Positions 16,733-25,900 of a stretch of DNA of 64,000 nt are shown piece by piece; the first letter of the stretch is position 1, and every line of letters begins with the position of its first letter. Source of the stretch: Propionimicrobium sp. PCR01-08-3 (lineage in GTDB: Bacteria; Actinomycetota; Actinomycetes; Propionibacteriales; Propionibacteriaceae). Under the pieces are notes generated by a model. It was not told where the DNA came from, searched no databases, and saw only the letters and a program-made list of their open reading frames with translations. The DNA lies in NCBI RefSeq assembly GCF_030286045.1, contig NZ_CP127390.1, positions 2,807,482 through 2,871,481 on the forward strand, read 5' to 3'. The position numbers were made by a program, and so were the translations under genes.

Positions 16733-16962
16733 CGGCGATCCGCATTGAGATCGGAGAGAATGCGATCAGCGCTCTCTTCACTATTCGATGAGGCAAAGGA
16801 CCGGGCCGACGAGAGCCAGTCGTCAACGCTGGGCTCGTCTGCCAGCCGCTGCAGTTCGCTCGACAGATACTCCTGGAGTGACCGTCCCGAGCGCGACGCC
16901 CGCTCCGCGAGCACGTCACGCGTCCGGTCGGGTACGTGGCGGATCGTAATCGAGACTGTCAT
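16729..16962 (-). CDS. vapB: VapB/FitA-type antitoxin with ribbon-helix-helix domain
   Basis: The 77-residue protein begins MTVSITIRHVPDRTRDVLAERASRSG, the FitA/VapB ribbon-helix-helix signature in which strands TVSITIRHV of two subunits form the DNA-reading sheet. The C-terminal part, rich in Ser, Glu and Asp (DWLSSARSFASSNSEES), is the likely toxin-binding tail. It is transcribed first in the operon and should neutralise VapC and autoregulate through the ATGCATGCAT palindrome at its own start. Confidence 0.87.
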   Translation of the reverse strand: MTVSITIRHVPDRTRDVLAERASRSGRSLQEYLSSELQRLADEPSVDDWLSSARSFASSNSEESADRILSDLNADRR

Positions 16963-16974
16963 GCATGCATTTTA
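16961..16974 (-). promoter_or_regulatory. vapBC leaderless promoter with self-complementary start-site palindrome
   Basis: Read leftwards, a -10 element TAAAAT (16974-16969) ends six bases before the vapB ATG (16962), so the transcript should begin at or next to the start codon. The perfectly self-complementary ATGCATGCAT (16961-16970) covers this spot and would suit a dimeric VapB operator. Confidence 0.5.
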
Positions 16975-16999
16975 GCAGCACGTCTCGTAGCGTGCGGGA

Positions 17000-17218
17000 T
17001 CAGCGGTCGTCGTCGTAGAACTCGCTGCGGTCAAACGGCTCGGGGTGGCTGGTCTCGACGGTTGCCAGCGTCAGCGGGTGCGATCTGGCGATCTGCTCAG
17101 CCGCGGGCCCAGCCGGGGCACGTGACTCCTGTTGAGTGATGGAAGCATCGCGTCGACCAGCGCGCCGCGTAGCAGCGGCTATCTTCTTTTCAGAGTCGTC
17201 TCGGACGTACGGCGTCAT
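17000..17218 (-). CDS. Small hypothetical protein after HigBA
   Basis: A 72-codon frame starts with ATG overlapping the HigA stop by four bases (ATGA), the same coupling used between the toxin and antitoxin genes of this operon. The product is polar and charged, rich in Arg, Ala and Glu, ending in FDRSEFYDDDR. I recognise no domain. It could be a third component of the HigBA operon, such as a chaperone or RNA-binding partner, or a chance frame. The coupling is the only support. Confidence 0.35.
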   Translation of the reverse strand: MTPYVRDDSEKKIAAATRRAGRRDASITQQESRAPAGPAAEQIARSHPLTLATVETSHPEPFDRSEFYDDDR

Positions 17219-17532
17219 ACGGGTACTGCCGAAACAGTAAGACGGTTACCGGTGGCGCGCGCGATCTTAGTGAGGGTCGCTACGGTCGGTGTGCGGCCGC
17301 CACGTTCGATGTCACTAATGAATGGCTGCCTCGTCCCCATGCGGCGAGCAAGCTCGCTTTGACTGATTCCCGCGCTGGTCCGCATCTGATAGACGAGCTC
17401 AGCCAACGCAATTTGAGTCTCCGCATCTGCGTCTGCGTCGTCGTATTCTTTGCGTTGCTCTGGCGTGAAGGACGCGGTGACCTCAGCGTGGAGCTGATCG
17501 TAGTCAACATATCCATCGGGCAGCGTATTCAT
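17215..17532 (-). CDS. higA: HigA-type antitoxin with XRE helix-turn-helix
   Basis: The 105-residue protein has an N-terminal acidic arm and a C-terminal Cro/CI-type helix-turn-helix (MRTSAGISQSELARRMGTRQPFISDIERGGRTPTVATLTKIARATG). It follows the toxin gene with a four-base overlap (ATGA), the toxin-first order diagnostic of HigBA systems. It should bind HigB and repress the operon at the AACTAGTT palindrome in the promoter. A decayed homologue of its N-terminal part occurs at 19603-19794. Confidence 0.87.
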   Translation of the reverse strand: MNTLPDGYVDYDQLHAEVTASFTPEQRKEYDDADADAETQIALAELVYQMRTSAGISQSELARRMGTRQPFISDIERGGRTPTVATLTKIARATGNRLTVSAVPV

Positions 17533-17870
17533 GAACGTGAACCTTTCTCGAAGTCGGCTTTTGCCTGCCTGGCGCGTTCGATCTCGCGACGCTCGTTGTT
17601 ACGCGTCTTGCGGAATGCGGTCAGCGTGATGACTAACTGATCTGGTTGATAGGTGTAAGTGATTCGCTGATCAACGGTGCCCCGCTGCACAGCGAACCGA
17701 AGCTCGAATAGGCCGTCCCCGAGAGGTTTGCTGTGCGGCATACGCAGCTGATTGCCTTGTTGTTTGAGCAGGCCAATCATCTTGTCCGTTACCTTGATGT
17801 CTGCCGGGGCGAGCGTTTGGTACCACTGCGCGACTTCCGCAGATAGCACGATCCTCCAAGCTGACCCCAT
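17529..17870 (-). CDS. higB: HigB/RelE-like toxin (phage-derived Gp49-like)
   Basis: The 113-residue basic protein has the RelE/HigB-like fold signature: an early helix SAEVAQWYQTLAPADIKVTDKMIGLL, the central strands GLFELRFAVQRGTVDQRITYTYQP and ITLTAFRKTRNNERREIERARQAKADF. The last segment is typical of the phage-derived Gp49/HigB family, which cleaves mRNA on ribosomes. It is the first gene of the operon, followed by HigA with overlapping codons. The ATG at 17870 sits six bases after a TATAAT box, so its mRNA is probably leaderless. Confidence 0.86.
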   Translation of the reverse strand: MGSAWRIVLSAEVAQWYQTLAPADIKVTDKMIGLLKQQGNQLRMPHSKPLGDGLFELRFAVQRGTVDQRITYTYQPDQLVITLTAFRKTRNNERREIERARQAKADFEKGSRS

Positions 17871-17906
17871 GACAAGATTATACGCAACTAGTTATAGGCG
17901 TCGCAA
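17871..17906 (-). promoter_or_regulatory. higBA promoter: -35, palindrome and perfect -10
   Basis: Read leftwards: TTGCGA (17906-17901), an 18-bp spacer containing the palindrome AACTAGTT (17886-17893), then a consensus TATAAT (17882-17877) six bases before the ATG. The palindrome between the boxes is a natural site for HigA autorepression. This is the best-matched promoter in the window. The remaining bases up to 18059 hold only the AraC-gene upstream region. Confidence 0.6.
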
Positions 17907-18059
17907 GCCTTGCTCACATCCGTGAGGAAATAAGCGCGCATCGCCTCATCCAGGGACATCAAAGAGACTTCTGAAGCAAGTCGGCGGCGCGCCATTCGGA
18001 AGTAAAATACAAACTCGCGGGACACGTTCGCGGCACAACTTCATGTGAGGGGTTCATCA

Positions 18060-18848
18060 GTGGCTGAGTTCTGGCGCAACACGGCGCTGCCCCATCTTGA
18101 GGGACGGCGTTCGTGCCAGGAGAATCCCTGCTATCGCCCACATGCGCACGACACGTTCTCGATCGGCCTGATCGATGAAGGAAACTCAATCCTCTCCGGC
18201 CCGATCGATGGCACGATCCGCCTGACGACCGGTGATGTCATCCTCATCCCGTCCGGACAAGTTCACGCCTGCAATCCTGACAAGGGAAGATGGCTGTACC
18301 AGATGATCCACATGGATCAGGGTTGGGCCGCCTCCCTCGCCCCTGCCGGTCAATCGTCCGACCTCTTCGCTCAGATCACCGTGCTTCGTCATCCGGACTT
18401 ACCCGGCCACATCGCGAACCTGAACGCCCTGGTGTTCGCCGACGGCACCCGCGAACGCATCGAGGCCACTTTCACCTCCGTGCTCGGTGCGCTTGAGTCC
18501 CTGCCTGCCACCTATACGGCAGGCACAAACGCCGATCCCCAGCTGCTCGCACGGCTGCGTCCGGTCATGGAGCGCCTCCGTTACGACGAGGCCAACCCGG
18601 TATTGGACGAGTTGGCGGCGCTGGCCGGCATGTCCCGCTACCAACTGGATCGGGCGATGCGGCGGGCGACCGGACTGACACCGATGGCCTGGCGACAGAA
18701 CGCCCGGATCATCCACGCCCGTCACTTGCTTCGCGACGGCACACCGATCGCCGAGACCGCGTATGCACTGGGGTTCACCGATCAGAGCCACTTCCACCGC
18801 GTGTTCCGTGCTCACGTCGCTGCGACGCCGGGTGCCTATCAAGGCTGA
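18060..18848 (+). CDS. AraC family transcriptional regulator with cupin sensor domain
   Basis: The protein of about 262 residues has an N-terminal AraC-type cupin (CYRPHAHDTFSIGLIDEG, then LTTGDVILIPSGQVHACNP) and a C-terminal pair of helix-turn-helices (DELAALAGMSRYQLDRAMRRATGLTPMAWRQNARI and PIAETAYALGFTDQSHFHRVFRAHVAATPGAY). Such regulators sense amino acids or drugs and commonly control an adjacent LysE exporter, which here follows 77 bp downstream in the same direction. GTG 18060 lies seven bases after GAGGGG and is preferred to GTG 18045. Confidence 0.87.
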   Translation: MAEFWRNTALPHLEGRRSCQENPCYRPHAHDTFSIGLIDEGNSILSGPIDGTIRLTTGDVILIPSGQVHACNPDKGRWLYQMIHMDQGWAASLAPAGQSSDLFAQITVLRHPDLPGHIANLNALVFADGTRERIEATFTSVLGALESLPATYTAGTNADPQLLARLRPVMERLRYDEANPVLDELAALAGMSRYQLDRAMRRATGLTPMAWRQNARIIHARHLLRDGTPIAETAYALGFTDQSHFHRVFRAHVAATPGAYQG

Positions 18849-18925
18849 GCGCTAGATCGTACAAGACCTGATCGTTTCTTACTCCCGATACTGGACGGGC
18901 ATACCGCCCACGACATGAGGGAGAC

Positions 18926-19543
18926 ATGGAACAGTTCGTCGCCGTCGCGCTCGCACATTTTTTCGCGCTACTCATACCAGGCGTCGACTTCTTCCTCATC
19001 GTCCGCACCACGATCACGAACGGCTGGCGCAATGCCACCGGCGCCTGCCTGGGTATTGCCACCGCCAACGCCAGCATCATCACCGCCGTGTTCTCCAGCA
19101 TCGCTCTCATCTCGAGCCCGATTCTGCTCAGCGCCGTCCAGCTGTTCGGGGGTGGATTCCTCATCTTCATCGGTACCGCTTTTCTTTGCTCGCCGGCACT
19201 GATCGACCCGGACCGCACGTCGAGCACCGAGCACACGACCTGGCAGCGGAACTTCGGGCTCGGCATCACCTCCGGGCTCCTGAACCCGAAGAACATCTTG
19301 TTCTATGTCAGCCTCGCCGCGATCGTCGGGGACGCTGCGCCCCTGGTGCTGCTGGGCTACGGCGTCTGGATGTTCACCGTTCTACTAGGCTGGGATATCT
19401 TCGTCGCCGTCGCGCTCGGTTCCAGACGAGCCCTCGCCCACATGGGCCGCGTCCTCCCATGGCTCAGCAAGGCCGCCGGCGGGTTCCTCATCCTGTTCGG
19501 TGCCGGGATGCTCGTCGAACTCGCCTGCCATACCATCGGATGA
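18926..19543 (+). CDS. LysE/RhtB family amino-acid exporter
   Basis: The 205-residue membrane protein has six predicted helices and the LysE-family start FALLIPGVDFFLIVRTTITNGWRNATGACLGIATANA. The conserved GITSGLLNPKNILFYVSL follows in the middle. It should export an amino acid or a related small molecule. ATG 18926 follows GAGGGAG. The preceding AraC gene is the likely activator, a regulator-exporter pair common in actinobacteria. Confidence 0.88.
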   Translation: MEQFVAVALAHFFALLIPGVDFFLIVRTTITNGWRNATGACLGIATANASIITAVFSSIALISSPILLSAVQLFGGGFLIFIGTAFLCSPALIDPDRTSSTEHTTWQRNFGLGITSGLLNPKNILFYVSLAAIVGDAAPLVLLGYGVWMFTVLLGWDIFVAVALGSRRALAHMGRVLPWLSKAAGGFLILFGAGMLVELACHTIG

Positions 19544-19602
19544 CAGACTGCACGAAGGGGTCGCCGAGCAGTCTCCGAGTACCGATAAGCGGGGCAAAAA
19601 CG

Positions 19603-19794
19603 ATGAGCAACCACACCACCACCCCTTGGGAACAGATAAGGGACGAGTCTCTGGCCGCAATGACCGGAGCCGAGCGTGCGGAATATGATGCGGTCTCAGT
19701 GGAGGCCGAAGCACGCCTGCAGCTCGCCGACCTTGTCTACAACGCCCGTACGCCTGCATATCTCCACCCCTCGTCAGATGCGGATGGGCGGTAA
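19603..19794 (+). pseudogene. Truncated HigA-like antitoxin remnant
   Basis: The 63-residue frame resembles the N-terminal arm of the HigA at 17215-17532 (MTGAERAEYDAVSVEAEARLQLADLVYNART against its TPEQRKEYDDADADAETQIALAELVYQMRT). It breaks down exactly where the helix-turn-helix should begin. The next bases encode a scrambled, shortened piece and a stop. No toxin partner precedes it. I read it as a decayed second copy of the antitoxin, and its presence supports past duplication or exchange of HigBA modules in this island. Confidence 0.5.
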
Positions 19795-19830
19795 AGCGGG
19801 TTTGCTGGAGGCACGAAAGGAGCGATTCTC

Positions 19831-20409
19831 ATGGAACTCATGGTTGACTTCATCACCTCGCTCGATGGCTACGGCGCTGCCGAAGGATGGCCCGGCTGGT
19901 GGGGGCTCGAGGGCCCCGAATATCTTGAATGGCTCGGGGAGGACGCCAAAAACGAGGCGACGCTGCTGATGGGCGCGAACACCTACCGCCTCATGCATGG
20001 ATTCGCCGCCTCGCAGGCCGAAGGCGTCGATCAGCTCGGTGCGATGCAGAAGGTTGTGTTCTCGAACACTTTGGACGAACCGCTGGAGTGGGCCAACAGT
20101 CGGCTCGTCCGTGGTGACGCAGCCGAGGCGGTCCGCGAGTTGAAGGAGCATGGCGAGCGACGACTGTCCACCATCGGCAGCGTGTCACTGGCGCGATCGC
20201 TGATGGCGGCTGGCCTCGTCGACCGCTTCCGGGTCGTCGTCTTCCCAGTCATCACCGGCAAAACCGGCAGCGACAGAATCTACGACGGCTACCCCGATGT
20301 GGCGCTCGACATGATCGAGACGCGCACTTTCGACGGAGGAACCGTGCTGCTCGACTATCGTCCGCGTCTGTTGGACGCCCCGCTCCCGCCGGGCCCCGGC
20401 AGCGCCTGA
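19831..20409 (+). CDS. Dihydrofolate reductase / RibD C-terminal-like family protein
   Basis: The 192-residue cytosolic protein matches the RibD_C/DHFR-like reductases: first strand MVDFITSLDGYGAAEGWPGWWG, then LLMGANTYRLM, GSVSLARSLMAAGLVDRFRVVVFPVITG and a closing GGTVLLDYRPR. Family members use NADPH to reduce an unknown, often aromatic or pterin-like, substrate. ATG 19831 follows AAAGGAG. It has no functional partner in the neighbourhood. Confidence 0.87.
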   Translation: MELMVDFITSLDGYGAAEGWPGWWGLEGPEYLEWLGEDAKNEATLLMGANTYRLMHGFAASQAEGVDQLGAMQKVVFSNTLDEPLEWANSRLVRGDAAEAVRELKEHGERRLSTIGSVSLARSLMAAGLVDRFRVVVFPVITGKTGSDRIYDGYPDVALDMIETRTFDGGTVLLDYRPRLLDAPLPPGPGSA

Positions 20410-20849
20410 TAGCAGAGGACGCGGTACTGCGTCGATGGTCGTCTCGGGTGTCTCGTTGAAGCAGAACAGGACGCCCGGTTATAGCGCATTGACCGTGTTG
20501 ACGATCCGCTCGAAGATAGCGGTGTAGTCAGCAGACATTCTGAGCCCCTGCACTGTCTTCTGCATCCGCACGGGCGATTCAGCGCTGACGGCCTTCGCGC
20601 CGACGAGCTTAGAGACGAAGCGGGTTCGGGTCGATGACAGTAGAGACCAGGTCCGCGGCCATCCACACCTCACCGGTCCCTGCTTCCGCCGACATCAATC
20701 AGATCATGACCAACCCAGACGTGAAGCTGCCGCCGACCCGCATCTATCCACCTCTCAGACATCGGATATGCAGCACACATTCGAATAATATATTCAAGGA
20801 TTCGTTGCAGGCACTAGTATTCGAACTGACGTTCTACTACAGTTGTGTC
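20410..20849. promoter_or_regulatory. Gap before DUF222 gene, with SOS-box-like site at 20821-20836
   Basis: No convincing gene lies in these 440 bases; a leftward 64-codon frame at 20479-20673 shows no recognisable domain. Near the end, TCGAACTGACGTTCTA (20821-20836) has the GAAC-N4-GTTC core of actinobacterial and Bacillus LexA boxes and matches the CGAACRNRYGTTCG consensus at 12 of 14 positions. It ends 13 bases before the DUF222 ATG. A second AT-rich near-palindrome (TCGAATAATATATTCAA) lies about 35 bp upstream of it. In Mycobacterium tuberculosis, DUF222-type (13E12) genes are known SOS targets, which supports the reading. Confidence 0.45.
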
Positions 20850-22588
20850 ATGGAAACACCAACACTCCAAGCCAACGGGAAACAAACAGGCCGGCCGCTC
20901 GGCCTTACCGTTCATCCAGCCGCGACGGCGTGTTCGATTACAACAGCTGCCGGGCCGTCACTGCCGGCCGGTATCCCCGACCCACAATTCACGGTATCGG
21001 AGCAGGCGCGCCGGGAAGCGTTCGCCAGCCTGGACCACGCCCACCACCAAGTGATCGCTGCCGAAACCGCCGAACTGGTTGGCATCCTGCACGCCGCCCA
21101 ACTATGGGCCGTCACCTGTGACCAGATCGACGCCAGCATCGAACGGGTCGCCCGGACCGAGAAACTACGGGCCTACGGGCACGACGGCACCCCACACATC
21201 GGCGAATTCCTCGCCCTCGAAATCGGGCCCCTCCTGGGGATCTCCGCCCACACCGCGATCTGCCGCATCGCAGACGCCCTCGACCTGGCCTACCGATTCC
21301 CCAAAACGCTGAGCCAAGTCCTGATGGGAACAATCCGGGTCTGGCAGGCATTGAAAGCCTCCCACCGGTGCAACGACCTCCCCCTGGCCGCGGCCCTCGA
21401 AGTCGACACCCAGCTCGCAGACGCCCTGAAAACACTGCCCTTCAGCATGGTGATGAAACGCCTGGACGAATGGATCATCGCCGCCGACCCCGCGCTTGCT
21501 GCCCAGCGGGCCGAGACGAAACGCAAGGCCCGGTTCATCCGGATCTCCCCCATCGAAGACGGACACGTCACCATTCACGGCATCCTCGACGCCACAGACG
21601 GTATCCTGTTCAACACCATCCTGAACAAAGTCGCCGCCATCCTCCCGAAAAACCCTGACGTCGACAGCTTCACCGACCACGACCTACGCCGGACCCAAGC
21701 GCTCGGCGTGATTTGCCGCCACCACCAGACACAAACCAGCAACCGGGCATCCGACAGCCCTGGGCGTTCCCGGACCGGTTGGCCGACCGGGACCACCGCG
21801 CCCGGCCACCAGGAGTTCGAGCACCCCGGACCGCGAGATGTCGGACAGGCCAGCCACGGCAGTGCCTACCGGTCCCAGCCAGAATGGGCGTCGTGTGTGG
21901 GCAACAGCGCCACGAAACAGAACAACGAGGAACAGGCACAACTATCTCATGCTGCATTCGCCAACGGTGGCGACAAGAGCACCAGCACGCCCACTCACAC
22001 CCTGATCATCCACATCAACGCCGACGATCTCGCGCTCCGCACCGGGCCGATGGGCACGGCTTCGATGACCGGTCAGCAGACCCGAAACGACACACCTGAT
22101 CAGAACACCGGCCTCGACGACCGGCACCTGATCTGCCACCAGCCGCATCTGCCACCCGTCGGCGTTGCCCGGATCGAAGACTGGGGACCCCTGCTCACCA
22201 GCCAACTCCCCGAATTCCTGAAAGGCACCAAAGTCGTCGTCCGGCCAATCATTGATCCGGCACAGATCGAACCGACCGACGCCTACCAGACACCAGACAA
22301 GATGCGATTCGCCATCGAGCAACGCAACCCCACCGACGTGTTCCCGTACGGCACCGCCGCCGCGAAACACTGCGATCTGGACCACACGGCCCCCTACATC
22401 AGAGGCCGGAACGCGCCAGCCGGCCAAACCAGCCCCGGCAACCTCGGACCCCTCAGCCGGACCGCTCACCGAGCAAAAACCTTCGGCGGCTGGCAACTCC
22501 ACCAACCAACCCCGGCCACTACACCTGGACCTCAAAACTCGGCTACCAATACAAGGTCACACCCGCAGGAACCAGCCGCGCCAAATAG
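20850..22588 (+). pseudogene. DUF222 / HNH endonuclease protein (13E12 type), frameshifted near C-terminus
   Basis: From ATG 20850 the frame encodes a DUF222 domain (about residues 40-270) and, after a polar linker, an HNH nuclease core (HCDLDHTAPYIRG, then GQTSPGNLGPLSRTAHRAKTFGGW). The expected C-terminal segment GHYTWTSKLGYQYKVTPAGTSRAK is encoded, but in another frame, ending at the TAG 22586-22588. One base is missing in the C-run around 22510-22517, so the literal frame instead reads through into the next gene. Upstream of the HNH core one of the usual cysteines is replaced (VFPYGTAAAKHC). Either the gene is newly inactivated or the base was lost in sequencing. The family is typical of actinobacteria, often mobile and multicopy; its function is uncertain. 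Confidence 0.7.
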
Positions 22589-22598
22589 CATCGACGGC

Positions 22599-22973
22599 AT
22601 GAACGGTTTCACTTTGGACGAGCTTCTCGAACTCGAACATGCAGGCTGGCGTTCGCTCTGCGAATCCAGGGGCGGCACGTTCTACGGCAAACTGATGACA
22701 CCGGATGCCTTGTTCATCCTGGTGAACGGCATGACGATGACGCGAGAGGCGGTCGCCAACTCCCTTGACGGCGCGCCAGGCTGGGCGTCCTACGAAATCA
22801 CCGACGCGCAACTGATCCAGCTCGGGCAAGATGCTGCTGCTCTCACCTACCGCTGCACCTCATCGCGGCCGGATCTACCCGAACCTTTCACGGCAATCAT
22901 GTCGAGCGTCTACCGCCGGATCGATGGACAAGCCCGGTTGGCGCTCTACCAGCAAACCACCATCACGCACTGA
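22599..22973 (+). CDS. SnoaL/DUF4440-like (NTF2 fold) small protein
   Basis: This product of about 124 residues starts FTLDELLELEHAGWRSLCESRGGTFYGKLMTPDALFILVNG and ends with strands AALTYRCTS and ARLALYQQTT, the pattern of NTF2-like/DUF4440 proteins. These are small cone-shaped folds used as enzymes or ligand binders. Because of the frameshift upstream it lies in frame with the DUF222/HNH gene and could be mistaken for a fusion; the intact DUF222 stop at 22586-22588 shows it is a separate gene. Its last 11 bases overlap the end of putA on the other strand. Confidence 0.65.
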   Translation: MNGFTLDELLELEHAGWRSLCESRGGTFYGKLMTPDALFILVNGMTMTREAVANSLDGAPGWASYEITDAQLIQLGQDAAALTYRCTSSRPDLPEPFTAIMSSVYRRIDGQARLALYQQTTITH

Positions 22974-25900
22974 TGCTAGCAGCGCTCGCGGGGAGTACCT
23001 CCGCGCCCAAGGGCGTCGGGTTGCCGAAGCGATGATTCGTGATCGAGACTGCCTGCTCGTGGACGAACGGCAGCACCTCGACGCGTCCCTCACCGGTGAC
23101 CGGGCCACCCCAGATCGCCACGTCGATGTCACCGTCGAGATCACGGGCCAGTCCATCCGGGTCGCCGCCGACCAGTCGGATGCGGCCATCGTGATGCTGG
23201 TCCTCGGACTTCGCCCTGACGACGAACGACTCCCGCGACTCGTGCAGGACGACGGCCCCGAACCTGCCCAGCACCCGCTCGACCGGCTCCGGCAAAGCCT
23301 CGGCGACCGAGACGGTGAGCGGCTGGATGGCGTCCGGATTACCAGCGGCCATCCTGCGCAGCCGCCGCTTGCCGTCGGCACCCTTCGGGGTGTTGAACTC
23401 GCCCACTGCCAGCGCCGCGCCCGCCACGCTCACCACATCGGTGAGCCCGGCACCGGCCTCGGCACGGATGGTCGCCGCAGCCGGCAGATAGCGCAACACA
23501 TTGCGCTCCGAGCGCAGCGCGCTCGGGTCGTGCAAGACGTCGAACTCCTTGTCACATGCATCTTCGATCGAGTGCATCGCCCGCTCCAGCCGGGCCCAAT
23601 CGGCCTGGTCCAGGCTGGGCGCTGCCGCGTCCAGGAGTTCGGTCAGCTGCGGTTTGCGCAATTCGACAGGTCGAGCGAAAGCATCCGCGATCTCCTCCCG
23701 GGGCGTGAACGAGCCGAAGCCGAACAGATAGTTCGGGCCGCCCGCCTTTGCACCGGCTCCTACCGCCGACTGCTTCCAGCCACCGAACGGCTGCCTGCGG
23801 ACGATAGCCCCGGTGATGCCGCGGTTGACGTAGACGTTGCCCGCCTGCACGTGATCCAGCCAGGTGCGGATCTCGCCGGCGTCCAGCGACTGCAGACCCG
23901 CGGTGAGCCCATAGGCGGTCGCGTTTTGCCACCGGATGGCCTCGTCCAAGCTCGCGGCACGCATCACACCGAGGATCGGCCCGAAGTACTCAACCATGTG
24001 GTATTCGGAACCGGGCTCCACCCCGGCACGAATGCCCGGGCTCCACAGCCGCTCGGTGTCGTCCAGTTGGCGGGGCTTCAGCACCCAGTTCTGGCCCGGC
24101 TCCAGCTGCGTCAGCCCGCGCCGAAGCTTCGAGCCTTCGTCCGGCACCTCCGACAGCGGGCCCATCTGCGCGGCCGGGTTCGTCGGCCAGTCGACCACCA
24201 GCGACGACACCGCATCGATCAGCTGGTTACGGAACCGCTTGGAGGACGCCACCGATCCGACCAGAATCACCAGGGACGCCGCTGAACACTTCTGACCGGC
24301 ATGCCCGAAAGCGCTGGTGACAATGTCTTTCACGGCCAGATCGAAGTCGGCCGACGGAGTCACGATGATTGCGTTCTTGCCGGAGGTCTCGGCCAGCAGC
24401 GGCAGATCGGGCCGCCAGGAGCGGAACATCCGCGCGGTATCCGAGGAGCCGGTGAGCACGACCCGCTCCACCCGGGTATCCCGGATCAGCTGCTCGCCGA
24501 GCGAGTGATCGGCGGGCACCACGAACTGCAGCACGTCGCGGGGCACGCCTGCAGCCCACAGGCATTCGGCGAGCAGTGCCGCGCATCTCTTCGCCGCCGA
24601 TGCGGGCTTCAAGATCACGGCCGACCCGGCCGCCAGCGCCGCCACCGTGCCTCCCATTGGGATGGCGAGCGGGAAGTTCCACGGCGGCGTCACCACGGTG
24701 AGCGCGGCCGGCGTGAACACCGCATCGGGCAAGGCGTCGAGCGTGAGCGCCTGTTCAGCGTAGTAGTGCGCGAAATCGGTGGCCTCGGAGACCTCGACAT
24801 CGCACTGGTCGATGGTCTTGCCCAACTCGGACGCGGCAACCTCGATGAGTTCGCCCCGCCGCCTGGACAATTCGACGCCTGCCCGGTGCAAGATCTCAGC
24901 GCGTTCGTCCGCACCCGTGGCCGCCCAGTCTCGGCCGACAGCAGCACCGCGCGCGATCGTCTCGTCCAGCCGGCCGGCATCCGAGATGGTGCTGGCTTCG
25001 ACGGTTTCAATGCCGAGCCCACAGCCCGGTACCCGTTTCAGGATCTCCATGGCCCAAGCGCGGTTCGCGGGCAGCGCCGGATCGGAATCCGGCGTGTTCG
25101 CGAACTCCCAGCCGTCACCTTCAACCCGCACCGGATACTCGAGGGCGGCACCGGATTGCGTGGCTCGGTCCTGCCCGCGATTCGGGTGGACGCGCGAGTC
25201 GCCCTCACGCAACCACTGAGCCGCAGCCGCCCGGAAGCGATCGCGTTCCAACGACTGGGCGCCCGCGTCCGTGCCGATGTCGAAGATGCGCGCCATGAAG
25301 TTCTCGGACGCCGAGTTCTCCTCCAAACGCCTCACCAGATAGGCGATGGCCACGTCGTATTCCTCCGGGTGGACGACCGGCACGTAGAGCAGCAGATCGC
25401 CGACATCCTCCCTGACGGCGGCCGCCTGCTGGGTGGCCATGCCCGACAGCATCTCGACGTCGATGCCGTCACGTACCCCGCGCAGCCCGGCCAGTTCCCA
25501 GGCGAAGGCCAGCGTGAACAGGTTGTGGCCGGCCACGCCCAGATGCACGTTCGCCATCCGCTCGGGGGTGAGCGCCCACTCGAGCACCCGCAGATAGTTC
25601 GCGTCGGTGGCCCGCTTGGACTCCCAGGTGACCTCTTCCCAGCCGTGTATGTCGGCGTCGACGCGTTCCATCGCCAGGTTCGCGCCCTTCACCAGTCGCA
25701 CCTTGATGGGCGCACCACCCTTGGCGCGGCGCCGGGCCGCCCAGTCCTGCAGGCGCTCCATCGCGGGCAGCGCGTCGGGCAGGTAGGCCTGCAAGACGAT
25801 TCCGGCATCGAGCTGCTGGTTCTCGGGCTGATCCAGCAGCTGCGTGAAGACGTCGAGGGTCAGGTCGAGATCGTGATACTCCTCCATGTCGAGGTTGATG

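Noticed and set aside
20479-20673. Leftward 64-codon frame before the DUF222 gene
   Set aside because: No recognisable domain, no ribosome binding site and no neighbour to couple with. Kept only as a remark on the gap.
22599-22973. DUF4440 domain as a new C-terminal domain of the DUF222/HNH protein
   Set aside because: The normal DUF222 tail and its stop codon are present in the neighbouring frame, so the apparent fusion results from a one-base loss.
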